Assembly (NCBI GenBank): GCA_018674655.1
Contig: JABGZQ010000044.1
Span: forward strand, 1 to 38,059
Source of the DNA: Fidelibacterota bacterium
GTDB lineage: Bacteria > Fidelibacterota > Marinisomatia > Marinisomatales > TCS55
DNA: 38,059 nt
Direction of reading: 5' to 3'
This document shows, piece after piece, positions 1-9,449 of the stretch (positions are counted from its first letter, which is position 1; every line of letters begins with the position of its first letter). Under the pieces are notes generated by a model that made no database searches, was not told where the DNA came from, and saw nothing but the letters and a program-made list of their open reading frames with translations. The position numbers and the translations under genes are program-made.

Positions 1-26
1 AAGTTAACAACATGGCTCGTTTCAAT

Positions 27-1214
27 TTAAGAAAGGACTCCTAAGTCATTCCCTACCTTTGTAAAGGCTAAAACGGCCCGGTCAAGATGATCTTTATCCA
101 TTCCGGCTGAAATCTGTACCCGAATTCGGGCTTCTCCTTTAGGTACAACAGGGAAGAAGAAACCGATCACATATATTCCTTCATTCAATAAAGCAGCGGC
201 CATGTCCTGGGCCAATACCGCATCATATAACATGATGGGTACGATGGGGTGCACACCTTCTTTTAAGTCAAATCCAGCATCTGCCATTTTGGATCGAAAG
301 TAGGATGTATTTTCTTCTAACAAATCTCTGAGTTCGGTCGTGGATGATAACAATTCAAATGCTTTTAATCCGGCGGCAACAATCGATGGTGCAACACTAT
401 TGGAGAAAAGATAGGGGCGAGACCGTTGCCTTAGTAAATCAATTATGTTTTGATTTCCGGATGTAAATCCACCCGAAGCACCTCCCAATGCTTTTCCAAG
501 AGTTGAAGTAAATATATCAATTTTATTTAATACGCCATTATGTTCGGCTGATCCACGTCCTGTTTTTCCTACAAATCCTGTAGCATGCGAATCATCTACC
601 ATAACAAGTGCATTGTATTTTTCCGCTAAATCTGTAATACCTTTTAAATTAGCAATATAGCCATCCATAGAAAAAACGCCATCAGTAGCAATAAGTCTAA
701 TCCGCGCATTTTTTGCTTCAATAAGTTTGGCTTCTAAGTCAGCCATATTATTATTGGTGTATCGAAATCGTTGTGCTTTGCATAACCGTATACCATCAAT
801 AATGGATGCATGATTCAAAGCATCGGAAATGATTGCATCTTCCGGCCCAAGAAGTGTTTCAAAAAGACCGCCATTTGCATCAAAACAACTGGTATATAAA
901 ATGGTATCGTCTGTACCTAAAAATTTTGAAATGGATGATTCCAGTGACTTATGTAAATTTTGTGTTCCGCATATAAATCTGACAGAAGCCATGCCAAATC
1001 CATGTTCATCTAACGCTTGTTTTGCCGCTTCAATCAATTCAGGATGATTTGCCAAGCCTAAATAATTATTGGCGCAGAAATTTAAAACTTCACCACCTTC
1101 TTTGGTTTTAATATCAATCCCTTGCGGTGTTGTAATGGTTCGTTCTTTTTTATATAGACCTTCAGCCTCAATTTGAGATAAAGTTTTAGCGAAATGTTGA
1201 TTAGCGTCATTCAT
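27..1214 (-). CDS. kbl: glycine C-acetyltransferase (2-amino-3-ketobutyrate CoA ligase)
   Basis: PLP enzyme that cleaves 2-amino-3-ketobutyrate with CoA to glycine and acetyl-CoA, the second step of threonine degradation after Tdh. The 395-residue product aligns almost end to end with E. coli Kbl as I remember it (398 aa). Recognisable segments are the [12 protein letters not shown] start of the core, [24 protein letters not shown], the PLP lysine in TLGKALGG (about K241) and a [10 protein letters not shown] segment near the C-terminus. I chose the ATG at 1214 because MNDANQHF matches the family N-terminus; an in-frame ATG at 1256 would add 14 residues. At 1214 the start overlaps the end of the upstream gene by 8 bases, so translation is probably coupled. 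A purine-rich AAGGA lies rather far upstream (about 19 nt). Cytoplasmic. Confidence 0.96.
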   Translation of the reverse strand: MNDANQHFAKTLSQIEAEGLYKKERTITTPQGIDIKTKEGGEVLNFCANNYLGLANHPELIEAAKQALDEHGFGMASVRFICGTQNLHKSLESSISKFLGTDDTILYTSCFDANGGLFETLLGPEDAIISDALNHASIIDGIRLCKAQRFRYTNNNMADLEAKLIEAKNARIRLIATDGVFSMDGYIANLKGITDLAEKYNALVMVDDSHATGFVGKTGRGSAEHNGVLNKIDIFTSTLGKALGGASGGFTSGNQNIIDLLRQRSRPYLFSNSVAPSIVAAGLKAFELLSSTTELRDLLEENTSYFRSKMADAGFDLKEGVHPIVPIMLYDAVLAQDMAAALLNEGIYVIGFFFPVVPKGEARIRVQISAGMDKDHLDRAVLAFTKVGNDLGVLS

Positions 1215-2073
1215 ATGCAATAAATAGGTTTTTTCCTTCAAATGTTTTTGTTCCATTGATATAACTAAAATATTTTCGGTTTTCACACGAAATGTATTCA
1301 ATATCAACGGGTGTCAATCGCCTTCGACTTGCTGGCCAATATTCATCTTGTAATTCAATCATTTTATCAATGGTTACATGATGGTTTTCTAGGCCGAGAT
1401 GGTTTTGCAATCTATCTAAGTATGGCTTTGCACCTATACCAGTAGGCACGGGACTTTCTGGACTTATGATATCAGGTCTAAACCAAGAAATATCAATCAC
1501 AGTCATAAATATTGGGAAATCATTCGTCATTTGAAAAGTTTGATTTATTGAGTTAGTTGCAGTGACAACATTGCCATTGGAAGATAAAATATTCTCCAAA
1601 AGAAAATCGATAATGGTAGAGAAAAGCTCGGTACATGCTTCCAACCTATCGTATTCAACGCCATCCCACATTACCGGTACAACAGGATAAGCTTCAGATG
1701 ACCATGGTTGGGGCATTTGATTTAACAGATTATCCTTCAGGTGTAATGAGTGCTTTAAATCTGAAGGACTTAGGCGTTTTAATGTTGTATGTTGGTTGCA
1801 CCAGCGAGCGAAGAATAGAGCGTGAATTAACTTTTCTAAAGAATTTTTGACAGGTTCGCAAAATTGTAATACAGCTTTAGATCCTTTGTCATCTTCTCTA
1901 AAAGTATTAAGAAAACGCCCTTGTTGAAAAATTGGATCAGACGTCCATGGCGACTTTTCACCATTTTTTCGTTTTATGCGTATATGCTCTCGTTCTTTAC
2001 ACCAATCAAAAAATGATTTTACAGGATCATCAATGTTTAAACCATCTAATGCATTTTCATATGGGTTTTTCAT
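1207..2073 (-). CDS. aGPT-pyrophosphorylase / HMUDK-helical family protein (putative base-modification enzyme)
   Basis: The 288-residue protein sits between tdh and kbl. It resembles the helical family of alpha-glutamyl/putrescinyl-thymine pyrophosphorylases and 5-hydroxymethyluracil DNA kinases (HMUDK_hel type). Visible signature parts are FFDWCKERE (residues 21-29), PWTSDPI with [10 protein letters not shown] (42-62), [11 protein letters not shown] (212-222) and a C-terminal VDIEYISCE (257-264). In phages, relatives act on phosphorylated hydroxymethyl-dU in DNA and replace the phosphate with an amine or amino acid. I know no tested function for chromosomal members. The ATG at 2073 leaves 31 bases after tdh; an in-frame ATG at 2136 would overlap tdh. 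The 3' end overlaps kbl by 8 bases. No hydroxylase, methylase or phage gene is nearby. The family call is by recalled motifs only. Confidence 0.66.
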   Translation of the reverse strand: MKNPYENALDGLNIDDPVKSFFDWCKEREHIRIKRKNGEKSPWTSDPIFQQGRFLNTFREDDKGSKAVLQFCEPVKNSLEKLIHALFFARWCNQHTTLKRLSPSDLKHSLHLKDNLLNQMPQPWSSEAYPVVPVMWDGVEYDRLEACTELFSTIIDFLLENILSSNGNVVTATNSINQTFQMTNDFPIFMTVIDISWFRPDIISPESPVPTGIGAKPYLDRLQNHLGLENHHVTIDKMIELQDEYWPASRRRLTPVDIEYISCENRKYFSYINGTKTFEGKNLFIAYE

Positions 2074-2104
2074 AATCTTGGTGTGATGGTTATGCGGCCA
2101 TGAA

Positions 2105-3133
2105 TCAGAGTTGCCATTCCAACACAACTTTTCCACATTGCCCAGATTCCATTATGTCAAAACCTTTTTGAAATTCGTCTATGGGGAATGTATGAGTTAA
2201 AACGCCGGAAATATCTAAACCGCTCCTAAGCATTTGAGTCATTTTATACCATGTTTCAAACATTTCACGGCCATAAATCCCTTTGACGTGTAATCCTTTA
2301 AAAATTATATCATCCCAATTGATTTGTGTGGATTCCGGTAGTAAGCCCAATAATGCGATACGTCCACCATGATACATATTATTCAACATGGATTTGAAAG
2401 CTTCAGGATTTCCAGACATTTCGAGCCCAACATCAAAACCATTAGACATACCAAGGTCTGCAATTGCATCTTCAATTTGTTCAATAGAAACATTGAGCGC
2501 TTTGGTAGCACCCATTTGTTTTGCTAAATCTAAACGGTAATCATTCACATCTGTGATGACCACATGCCTTGCTCCAACAAAATTACAAATAGCCACGGCC
2601 ATAATACCGATTGGTCCTGCCCCTGTGATTAAAACATCCTCGCCCACCATTTCAAAGGAAAGTGCCGTATGCGCTGCATTTCCAAATGGATCAAAAAAGG
2701 CGGCAATTTCTGATGGAATTTCTTCGTGCACAGGCCAAACATTAAATTCAGGCATCACTAAATATTCCGCAAATGCGCCATCACGGTGAATCCCAATACC
2801 GATCGTCTTATGGCATAAATGTCGTTTCCCCGCTCGGCAATTCCGACAATATCCACATGTGATATGTCCTTCGCCAGACACGCGATCTCCGATTTTGAAA
2901 TGAGTTACGCCGGAACCTATTTCTTCCACAATCCCTACAAATTCGTGGCCAGTAACTAAAGGTGTTTCAATGTTTCGTTGAGACCATTCACCCCATTTAT
3001 AAATATGTAGGTCTGTGCCACATATGGCTGTGTGGGTGGTTTTAATTTTTACATCATTTGTACCACACTCGGGAATGGAGATGTCTTCCAGCCAAATGCC
3101 TTTTTCGGGCAATTTTTTAACTAATGCTTTCAT
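2105..3133 (-). CDS. tdh: L-threonine 3-dehydrogenase
   Basis: Zinc- and NAD-dependent medium-chain dehydrogenase oxidising L-threonine to 2-amino-3-ketobutyrate, the substrate of Kbl two genes downstream. At 342 residues it matches E. coli Tdh (341) nearly throughout. Catalytic zinc residues are visible as ICGTD (C38) and GHE (H63, E64). The structural zinc loop CGYCRNC...C supplies C93, C96, C99 and C107. The Rossmann glycine motif is GAGPIGIM, and the family segment [14 protein letters not shown] is intact. It is the first gene of a minus-strand tdh-(pyrophosphorylase-like)-kbl unit. It diverges from an amino-acid permease across 129 bases. No clear Shine-Dalgarno precedes its ATG. Confidence 0.97.
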   Translation of the reverse strand: MKALVKKLPEKGIWLEDISIPECGTNDVKIKTTHTAICGTDLHIYKWGEWSQRNIETPLVTGHEFVGIVEEIGSGVTHFKIGDRVSGEGHITCGYCRNCRAGKRHLCHKTIGIGIHRDGAFAEYLVMPEFNVWPVHEEIPSEIAAFFDPFGNAAHTALSFEMVGEDVLITGAGPIGIMAVAICNFVGARHVVITDVNDYRLDLAKQMGATKALNVSIEQIEDAIADLGMSNGFDVGLEMSGNPEAFKSMLNNMYHGGRIALLGLLPESTQINWDDIIFKGLHVKGIYGREMFETWYKMTQMLRSGLDISGVLTHTFPIDEFQKGFDIMESGQCGKVVLEWQL

Positions 3134-3166
3134 TCAGTATTCGGTAAGTAAATTTAGATGTATGTA

Positions 3167-3195
3167 TTGAATGAAAAAATTTAATGAGTTATACT
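3167..3195 (+). promoter_or_regulatory. candidate sigma70-type promoter for the permease
   Basis: TTGAAT at 3167-3172 and TATACT at 3190-3195 are separated by exactly 17 bases. They match 4/6 and 5/6 of the -35 and -10 consensus. The site lies in the divergent tdh/permease gap and points toward the permease start at 3263, giving a leader of about 60 bases. The call is from pattern only. Confidence 0.5.
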
Positions 3196-3262
3196 TCCCA
3201 TACCCAAAGGAATAAAGCAGGCAAAATATGGACTCCAAATATAATTATTAATAATAGAAGAT

Positions 3263-4582
3263 ATGACTCAACTTAAAAAATCACTGGGCCTCTTTGACAG
3301 CATTGCACTCTTGGTGGGGATTACCATTGGTTCTGGCATTTTTGCCACACCTCAGATCATTGCGGGTTATTTGGATTCTTTTTCAACGATCATTTTACTG
3401 TGGGTTGGGGTGGCCATATTTGTTTTCACAGGCGCACTCATTTATGGAGAGTTGGGAAGCCGCTTCCCCAAAACAGGCGGTGAATATGTGTATATTCAAA
3501 AAGCATTCGGTCCATTTTGGGGATTTATATTTGGGTGGGCGCAGTTATTTATTATTCGCACCAGCCCCGCTGCAGGACTTTCGTTAATTACAGCAAATTA
3601 TATTGGATTCTTTTTTCCCATGGATCAGTCAACCAAGATGATAGTTGCCAGTGGCATCATTATCATATTTGGTTTCATCAATTATCTTGGTGTTGAGCGG
3701 GCAAGCCTGTATAACAAAATGTCGTCTTCAATCAAAATTGGAGGATTATTATTATTTGCAATCGTGGGTTTCATCATGATAAATGGCGATTATAGTCAGT
3801 TGTCCATTGCAGCAACGGCAACAGGGTCTTTAGGATCTACTGGTAATATTGTGGCGGCACTTATGCTTGTTCTTTTTTCATTCATTGGCTGGGATCGCGT
3901 CGGATATGTGGCTGGCGAAATGAAAAATCCAACAAAGGTGATTCCTCAAAGTATGATTTATGGAATTACAGTTATTATTTTGCTCTATCTTAGTGCCAAT
4001 ATTCTTTACCATAGTGCGTTAGGTATGGAGGTGATGCGTAATAGCGCCATTGTGGCTTCGGATACGGCCATAAAACTATTTGGACCTATTGGCGCCGGTT
4101 TGATTTCGCTAATGGTGATTGTTTCTGCCACGGGTAGCATCAATGGAACGATCATGTCAGCCAGTCGAGTGTATTATGCTATGGCCCGGGATGGGCTTAT
4201 GTTCAAGTGGCTGAATTATGTGGATGAAAAATATCAAACACCTTCCCATGCTATTATTGCGCACTGTATCTGGGGGATTGCACTTATTTTAATCCGACAA
4301 AATTTTGAAACAATCGTGGCGGGGATGGTCTTCGCCATCCTGATATTTTATGGATTTACCACGGTTGCATTTTTTAAGTTTCGGCAAGATAACACTGGCG
4401 AAGAAAATGGATATCGCTTGCCATTCTATCCGATTTTACCGGGAGCATATTTATTGGGAATTGTCATTTTAGTTTTATTGCGAGCCTATTATGAAACGGG
4501 AAAATCAGTTCAGGATCTGACATTTGTTTTAACAGGTATTCCGGTATATTTTCTTTTATTCAAAAAACGAATGAATCGCTAA
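3263..4582 (+). CDS. APC-superfamily amino-acid permease
   Basis: The 439-residue, very hydrophobic protein has about 12 predicted membrane helices. It carries the APC hallmark GITIGSGIF in the first helix (about residues 19-27) and a GALIYGELGSRFPKTGGEY segment in the second/third helix region. The conserved ALMLVLFSFIGWDRVGYVAGEMKNP region lies in the middle. These features fit the L-type (LAT/SteT-like) branch, which exchanges or imports neutral amino acids. Substrate cannot be read from sequence. Its divergent position next to tdh-kbl makes threonine, serine or glycine reasonable guesses. It acts in the inner membrane. Translation starts at the ATG at 3263 after a weak AGAAG-like site. 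Confidence 0.88.
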   Translation: MTQLKKSLGLFDSIALLVGITIGSGIFATPQIIAGYLDSFSTIILLWVGVAIFVFTGALIYGELGSRFPKTGGEYVYIQKAFGPFWGFIFGWAQLFIIRTSPAAGLSLITANYIGFFFPMDQSTKMIVASGIIIIFGFINYLGVERASLYNKMSSSIKIGGLLLFAIVGFIMINGDYSQLSIAATATGSLGSTGNIVAALMLVLFSFIGWDRVGYVAGEMKNPTKVIPQSMIYGITVIILLYLSANILYHSALGMEVMRNSAIVASDTAIKLFGPIGAGLISLMVIVSATGSINGTIMSASRVYYAMARDGLMFKWLNYVDEKYQTPSHAIIAHCIWGIALILIRQNFETIVAGMVFAILIFYGFTTVAFFKFRQDNTGEENGYRLPFYPILPGAYLLGIVILVLLRAYYETGKSVQDLTFVLTGIPVYFLLFKKRMNR

Positions 4583-4607
4583 TATTATTGGTAATAACAT
4601 TAACTGA

Positions 4608-4823
4608 AGGAGTTTTACTGATGTTGGGTCCATTGAATCAGATAAACTGGCCGATATGGTCATTTTAGACAAGAATTCACTTGTAAATTTTCGCAATACC
4701 AATACAGTGAAATACGTTATGAAAAATGGTTTTTTTTATAAAGCGGATTCCATGGATGAAATCTGGCCAAAAAGTAGTTCCTTGCCACCATTATGGTGGT
4801 GGAACGACGGACCAGAAAACTAG
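4608..4823 (+). pseudogene. C-terminal remnant of an amidohydrolase
   Basis: This stretch between permease and the next gene is the tail of an amidohydrolase (imidazolonepropionase/prolidase-like periplasmic type), with the rest of the gene missing. From 4623 the frame reads VGSIESDKLADMVILD, then NTNTVKYVMKNGFFY, then DEIWP and PPLWWWN before a TAG at 4821-4823. The GSIExxKLADxVILD...VKYVMKNG pattern is the usual end of that family. About 70 codons are open (an in-frame TGA precedes 4608), with no start codon at the expected place and no metal-binding HxH part. An ATG at 4621 in another frame gives only 15 codons. I read it as a decayed gene or deletion scar. Confidence 0.72.
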
Positions 4824-4841
4824 ATAATTCACCAGTTCCTA

Positions 4842-6971
4842 ATGCATATACGACCTTTTATTTTTTGCCTCATTATATCCTTATGTTCAATCGCTGCCCA
4901 GGATCGACCCGAGGTTGTGGCCATTCGAACGGAATTAACTATTAAGGTTGACGGTCTGTTAGATGAGCCTGTTTGGGCTACCATTAAACCGATTACTGAA
5001 TTCGTCCAACGACTCCCCTTGGATGGGGGTGAGCCAACGGAAAAGTCCGAAATGCGAATCCTCTATGATGATAATCATCTATATTTCGGATTTACTTTTT
5101 TTGATAGTGAACCTGAAAAAGTTCGTGCGACGATTCTTAATCGAGGTGGCTGGATTCATAGGGATGATAAGTTAGAAATTGCACTTGATACTTATTTAGA
5201 TCGAAGAAATGCGTATTTATTTGAAATGAATCCATTGGGGACACAAGATGATGCATTGATCTCTGATGAAAGTCTCCCAAGTTTAGATGAATGGGCTTGG
5301 GATGGTGTATATATAAGCGAAGGCCGAGTCACTGATTATGGTTGGGTATTAGAAGTGGCTATTCCATGGAATACCTTAAGATTCCCAAGTAAGGATGAAT
5401 TGACTATGGGATTAGCCGTAAAAAGATATATCAATAGAAAAAATGAGAGTGCAATTTGGCCACATATTGGTTTGGAATATAGTTCAGATGTTTATCAAGT
5501 CTCTCAATATGCCAATTTGACTGGATTAAAAAATATTAAGCGTGGGAATGATATTAAGATTAAACCTTTTGGTATTATAGGATCTCAAAAACAAATCTTA
5601 GAAGATGAAACTATATCTGATAATTTGGGAAATGGTGGGGTTGATCTTTACTATGGATTAAAATCTAACTTGACCCTCAATTTGACCTATAATACGGATT
5701 TTGCTCAGGTAGAATCAGATAATGCTCAAATTAACCTTACAAGATTTAGCCTATTTTATCCCGAAAAAAGAGAATTCTTTTTAACTAGATCTAAATTGTT
5801 TGGTTTTGGAAATTCGCGCCAAACAGAAGTGTTTTTTAGCCGAAGGATCGGGTTGAATCAGGATGTCGTTGGCGGTGCCCGCTTGTTTGGTCAAATTGGA
5901 AAAACATCCGTTGGCGCATTGAATATCCGTACTCGAGACGATGGAGATTTACCTGCAACCCATTATAGTGCAATTCGACTAAGGAAAGATGTTCGTGATC
6001 GAACAACGGTTGGAGCCATCATTACGGATGTGTCAAGTAAAGGGGTTCGTAATTCCGTTTATGGTATTGACGGTCAAATGAGGTTTTGGGGAAATAGCAG
6101 TGTTTCGGCCTGGTACAGTCAGGTGGATGATACAAGTCTTGTAGGACCTTCTGCTGCATCCATGATTAAGTTGGATTTGAGGAATGATCGTTATTTTTTA
6201 ACGACAGGTCAGCACCGTGTGGATAAAGATTTTCATCCTGCTCTAGGATTTGTCCAAAGAAATGATATGGTAGGTACTGGTGCGATAATGGGGTTTACGC
6301 CTAGAGTAGGGGATGGAGAAGAACTAATTCGCCAAATGAGATATACATTATACATAAGAGATGTTAAGAACCTTGAGGGCCTTAGTGAGACAAGTATTAT
6401 AAATGGTGGAATTGATGCTATTTTTGAATCTAGAGATCGTATTGGATTGAAAATTATTCAAGAGAAAGAAAAATTATCGAATGGTTTTACTTTAGGTAAT
6501 GGGCTTGAAATACAGAAAGGGAATTATAGAGATAGAAAAATTTCACTTTCTGCTAGAACAAATCAAAGCAGAGGTATTTGGGGTAACTTTTCTATTTCAA
6601 AAGGAGATTATTTTGGTGGAAATAAAACGAGTTGGGCTGGCTCCATTGGGAAACAGATTTCCAATCATTTGACCTTGTACGGATCTGCCAACCAAAATAT
6701 TATATTTATGTCCAACCAAGGCGAATTCACAGCAAATGTTTATGGATTTACTGCTGAAGTCGCATTAAACCGAAAATGGTTTGGGAAAGCCCTGATTCAG
6801 TATGATAATTTTTCAGAACAACTCCAATTGTATTGCCGCATTAATTGGATTCATACGCCGGGGAGCGATCTGTTTATCGTATTGAATCAACGCTATGATA
6901 TGGCCGGGTCAAAGTCCAGTTTGGTCCAAGGTACACAAGTGGTGAAGTTGACATATCTTTTTCAAATATAA
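4842..6971 (+). CDS. CBM9-like / DUF5916 outer-membrane protein
   Basis: Secreted 709-residue protein with a short signal peptide (hydrophobic residues 4-19, ending ...SIAAQ). Next comes a carbohydrate-binding family 9-like beta-sandwich at about 25-220: VDGLLDEPVWATI, YDDNHLYFGFTFFDSEP and DDKLEIALDT are typical. The rest (about 230-709) is beta-rich and matches DUF5916, with the conserved FNPxTDFAQVESD-like NLTYNTDFAQVESD and FFLTRSKLFGFG segments. It ends in an aromatic-rich outer-membrane-strand-like tail finishing TYLFQI. It probably forms an outer-membrane barrel with a periplasmic or surface CBM9 domain. Function is unknown; polymer binding or uptake is a guess. It starts just after the amidohydrolase remnant and is 77 bases upstream of parA. 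Confidence 0.85.
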   Translation: MHIRPFIFCLIISLCSIAAQDRPEVVAIRTELTIKVDGLLDEPVWATIKPITEFVQRLPLDGGEPTEKSEMRILYDDNHLYFGFTFFDSEPEKVRATILNRGGWIHRDDKLEIALDTYLDRRNAYLFEMNPLGTQDDALISDESLPSLDEWAWDGVYISEGRVTDYGWVLEVAIPWNTLRFPSKDELTMGLAVKRYINRKNESAIWPHIGLEYSSDVYQVSQYANLTGLKNIKRGNDIKIKPFGIIGSQKQILEDETISDNLGNGGVDLYYGLKSNLTLNLTYNTDFAQVESDNAQINLTRFSLFYPEKREFFLTRSKLFGFGNSRQTEVFFSRRIGLNQDVVGGARLFGQIGKTSVGALNIRTRDDGDLPATHYSAIRLRKDVRDRTTVGAIITDVSSKGVRNSVYGIDGQMRFWGNSSVSAWYSQVDDTSLVGPSAASMIKLDLRNDRYFLTTGQHRVDKDFHPALGFVQRNDMVGTGAIMGFTPRVGDGEELIRQMRYTLYIRDVKNLEGLSETSIINGGIDAIFESRDRIGLKIIQEKEKLSNGFTLGNGLEIQKGNYRDRKISLSARTNQSRGIWGNFSISKGDYFGGNKTSWAGSIGKQISNHLTLYGSANQNIIFMSNQGEFTANVYGFTAEVALNRKWFGKALIQYDNFSEQLQLYCRINWIHTPGSDLFIVLNQRYDMAGSKSSLVQGTQVVKLTYLFQI

Positions 6972-7014
6972 GTGACCGGCTTATTGTTTTCACAGGTTTG
7001 TCGCACCTAAATTA

Positions 7015-7040
7015 TTGACATATATTTCACTATATAGATT
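7015..7040 (+). promoter_or_regulatory. possible promoter region of the parA-to-atpC block
   Basis: A perfect TTGACA (7015-7020) lies in the 77-base gap before parA, followed by an AT-rich run with TATATA at 7031-7036 and TAGATT at 7035-7040. The spacing (10 or 14 bases) is shorter than the usual 17, so the -10 assignment is doubtful. It is the only promoter-like signal I see ahead of the 14-gene block. Confidence 0.25.
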
Positions 7041-7048
7041 CAATTTCA

Positions 7049-7813
7049 ATGAGTAGAATTATTTCATTAACAAATCAAAAAGGCGGTGTGGGCAAAACAA
7101 CCACCTCAGTCAATCTAGCTGTTAGCCTCGCTGTATCTGAGGTAAAAACGCTTCTGATTGATTTAGACCCCCAATCGAATGCGACCACAGGTGTTGAGGA
7201 ATTATTAATTAATACTGATAAAAACATCTATGATGCATTGATTCGGGGCACACCTACAAAAGAGGTTATTACTAAAACTCAATTAAGTCATCTAAATCTT
7301 ATTACCTCTACGAGCGATCTAGTTGGCGCAGAAGTTGAATTGGTGAGTATTATGGCTCGTGAGCATCAATTGGAAAAAGTTTTAAAACCTATTTTAAAAA
7401 AATATGACTACATCTTGATTGATTGTCCCCCTTCCTTAGGCTTGCTCACCTTGAATGCATTAACCTGTTGCGATACAGTTATAATACCAATCCAATGTGA
7501 ATATTATGCGTTGGAGGGGTTGGGTCAGCTATTAAATACGATTCGTTTGGTTCAGAAAAATTTGAATCCGAATCTGGAAATAGAGGGCGTACTTTTGACC
7601 ATGTTTGATGGAAGATTAAACTTGTCCAAACAGGTGGCTGATGAAGTGCGTGGTTATTTTGAAGATAAAATATTCAATACCGTCATACAACGAAATGTAC
7701 GATTGAGTGAGGCACCCAGTTTTGGGAAACCTGCTTTATTATATGATGCCAATTCTACTGGTGCACAAAATTATATGGCCTTGGCAGAGGAGATTTTCAC
7801 CCGTGACAACTAA
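7049..7813 (+). CDS. parA: chromosome-partitioning ATPase ParA (Soj)
   Basis: Deviant-Walker ATPase that binds DNA non-specifically in its ATP-dimer form and moves ParB-parS complexes during chromosome segregation. The deviant Walker A KGGVGKTT is at residues 11-18. [14 protein letters not shown] and [17 protein letters not shown] are the A' and B motifs. The Soj-type [17 protein letters not shown] follows. The 254-residue length is that of a chromosomal Soj with no N-terminal DNA-binding domain, unlike plasmid ParA. It is the first gene of a long co-directional run and overlaps parB by 11 bases. Confidence 0.95.
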   Translation: MSRIISLTNQKGGVGKTTTSVNLAVSLAVSEVKTLLIDLDPQSNATTGVEELLINTDKNIYDALIRGTPTKEVITKTQLSHLNLITSTSDLVGAEVELVSIMAREHQLEKVLKPILKKYDYILIDCPPSLGLLTLNALTCCDTVIIPIQCEYYALEGLGQLLNTIRLVQKNLNPNLEIEGVLLTMFDGRLNLSKQVADEVRGYFEDKIFNTVIQRNVRLSEAPSFGKPALLYDANSTGAQNYMALAEEIFTRDN

Positions 7814-8666
7814 ACGACTTGGGAAAGGGTTAGGTGCGTTGATTCGCCCACTTGAGAAACAGGACACATTACCCGCAGGCGTAACCAAGATTCCAATTTC
7901 AAAAGTAAAAATGAACCCCCATCAACCTCGTAAAACATTTGATGAAAAAGCATTAAGAGAATTAGAAGCATCCATTCGAGAAAAGGGTGTAATCACACCC
8001 ATTACTGTACGAGTCGATGGGGATTGGTATATCTTGATAGCGGGCGAAAGACGATTGCGAGCATCCAAACTGGCAAAGAAAAAAGAAATTCCCGCATATA
8101 TCATCGAAGTTACTAACGATGTTGAAATGATGGAAGTGGCGTTGATTGAAAATATTCAACGAGAGAATCTAAATCCATTGGAAGAAGCCGAAGCATATGC
8201 AGTATTACAAGGTGAATTTGGTTTGGCTCAGACAGCTATTGCAAAATCTGTGGGTAAGAATCGTTCAACCATCACAAATGCACTTCGATTATTACAACTG
8301 CCACCTGAAATAAAGAAGAGTATAAGAGACAATAAAATATCCGCAGGACATGGTCGGGCCATTCTGGCCATGAAAACCCAAGTGGGGATGAATAAACTTT
8401 GGCATTTAATCTTAGATCAGAATTTATCTGTTCGGGGTGCTGAGGCGATTGTAAAAGAAAAAACACAAACAAAACCCAAATCGAAACCATCAAGGCCTAA
8501 ACAAAAAAATGCAGCCATTCGCCAATTAGAAAATGAAATGATTTCCATTTTTGGTACAAAAGTACGTTTGACCCATAAAGGGAAAAAAGGTGGTTCAATT
8601 ACCGTAGATTATTATTCTGATGAAGATTTGGAACGCGTCTTAGATTTATTGCGTTCAATCAAATAA
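7803..8666 (+). CDS. parB: chromosome-partitioning protein ParB (Spo0J)
   Basis: CTP-hydrolysing DNA clamp that loads at parS and is moved by ParA. The GTG at 7803 is chosen because the N-terminus [11 protein letters not shown] is the family start and a GAGGAG lies at good distance inside parA; a longer reading frame upstream is the parA shadow. In the 287-residue form, the CTP-binding segment GERRLRAS is at 81-88 and [14 protein letters not shown] at 116-129. The HTH follows (about 141-165, [20 protein letters not shown]). A lysine-rich linker and a C-terminal dimerisation domain end the protein. No parS-like palindrome was found in the window. Confidence 0.95.
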   Translation: MTTKRLGKGLGALIRPLEKQDTLPAGVTKIPISKVKMNPHQPRKTFDEKALRELEASIREKGVITPITVRVDGDWYILIAGERRLRASKLAKKKEIPAYIIEVTNDVEMMEVALIENIQRENLNPLEEAEAYAVLQGEFGLAQTAIAKSVGKNRSTITNALRLLQLPPEIKKSIRDNKISAGHGRAILAMKTQVGMNKLWHLILDQNLSVRGAEAIVKEKTQTKPKSKPSRPKQKNAAIRQLENEMISIFGTKVRLTHKGKKGGSITVDYYSDEDLERVLDLLRSIK

Positions 8667-8671
8667 ATGGG

Positions 8672-9448
8672 ATGAAACCGAGTCGATATACTTTTCTGAT
8701 TATTCCGGACCATGATGGTGAGAACAAACGTTTTTCTTTTTCTCGAATCATTGTACAGATTATATTGTTTTCATTCTTCTTTATTATAACCGGAATGGTC
8801 ATTTCATTGTTGTTCCTAACCCCGAGAGCCATTGATCATAAAAGTATGGAAAATCGATATAATGAATTAATGGGTGAACGGCAAAAAGTGTTGGAATTAT
8901 ATCGAGATTTAGAGCAGTTGAAACAAATGGAACTGGTCGTACAAAAAGCGTTGGGGACAGACTTAGATATGAGTCAATCAGAAGGAAGAGACTTAAATAA
9001 GATTTTGGAGGATGAACCACTCAGGTTTGGTTATCTGGATTATATACCCACATTGATTCCAGTTGATGGATACGTGACACAAAAAATGGTCGAAAATCAG
9101 AAGTCGGAAGATCGTCTACATTTTGGTATTGATATTGCCGTTCCTTTGGGTGAATCGGTAAAAGCATCTGGGGGTGGCCAAGTGGTTTTTGCTGGCATGA
9201 CTACAGAATTAGGTAATTTGGTGGTCATTTATCATGGAAATAATTATTTTACCTACTATGGACATAACGAAAAATTAAAGGTAGAACAGTACCAATATGT
9301 AAATCGTGGTGATTTAATTGCAACAACTGGGAGCTCAGGAAAAAGTTCTGGACCTCATTTGCATTTTGAAATATGGAAAGAGGGGAAAGCAGTGGATCCT
9401 TTGTTGTATTTTCCAGAATTGAATAAAACTAATATGAGCGTGGATTGA
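8672..9448 (+). CDS. membrane-anchored M23 family peptidoglycan endopeptidase
   Basis: Cell-wall metallopeptidase of the LytM type with one N-terminal membrane anchor (about residues 27-50), a coiled-coil-like stretch (about 57-95) and a C-terminal M23 domain (about 148-245). The zinc residues are readable: H150 and D154 in HFGID, H231 in GPHLHFE, and the catalytic-site histidines H198 (YYGH) and H229. The domain should face the periplasm and cut peptide cross-links. The gene starts 5 bases after parB and ends 1 base before bactofilin. M23 peptidase plus bactofilin is a recurring cell-shape pair (for example Csd1/CcmA in Helicobacter), so it probably acts at bactofilin-marked sites. Confidence 0.93.
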   Translation: MKPSRYTFLIIPDHDGENKRFSFSRIIVQIILFSFFFIITGMVISLLFLTPRAIDHKSMENRYNELMGERQKVLELYRDLEQLKQMELVVQKALGTDLDMSQSEGRDLNKILEDEPLRFGYLDYIPTLIPVDGYVTQKMVENQKSEDRLHFGIDIAVPLGESVKASGGGQVVFAGMTTELGNLVVIYHGNNYFTYYGHNEKLKVEQYQYVNRGDLIATTGSSGKSSGPHLHFEIWKEGKAVDPLLYFPELNKTNMSVD

Positions 9449-9449
9449 T

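Noticed and set aside
4621-4668. ATG with a good AAGGAG upstream in the permease/DUF5916 gap
   Set aside because: It opens only 15 codons and is out of frame with the amidohydrolase remnant, so the ribosome site is probably chance or a relic.
7049-9448. Possible parS sites near parAB
   Set aside because: I looked for TGTTTCACGTGAAACA-like palindromes in this region and the wider window and found none close enough to report.
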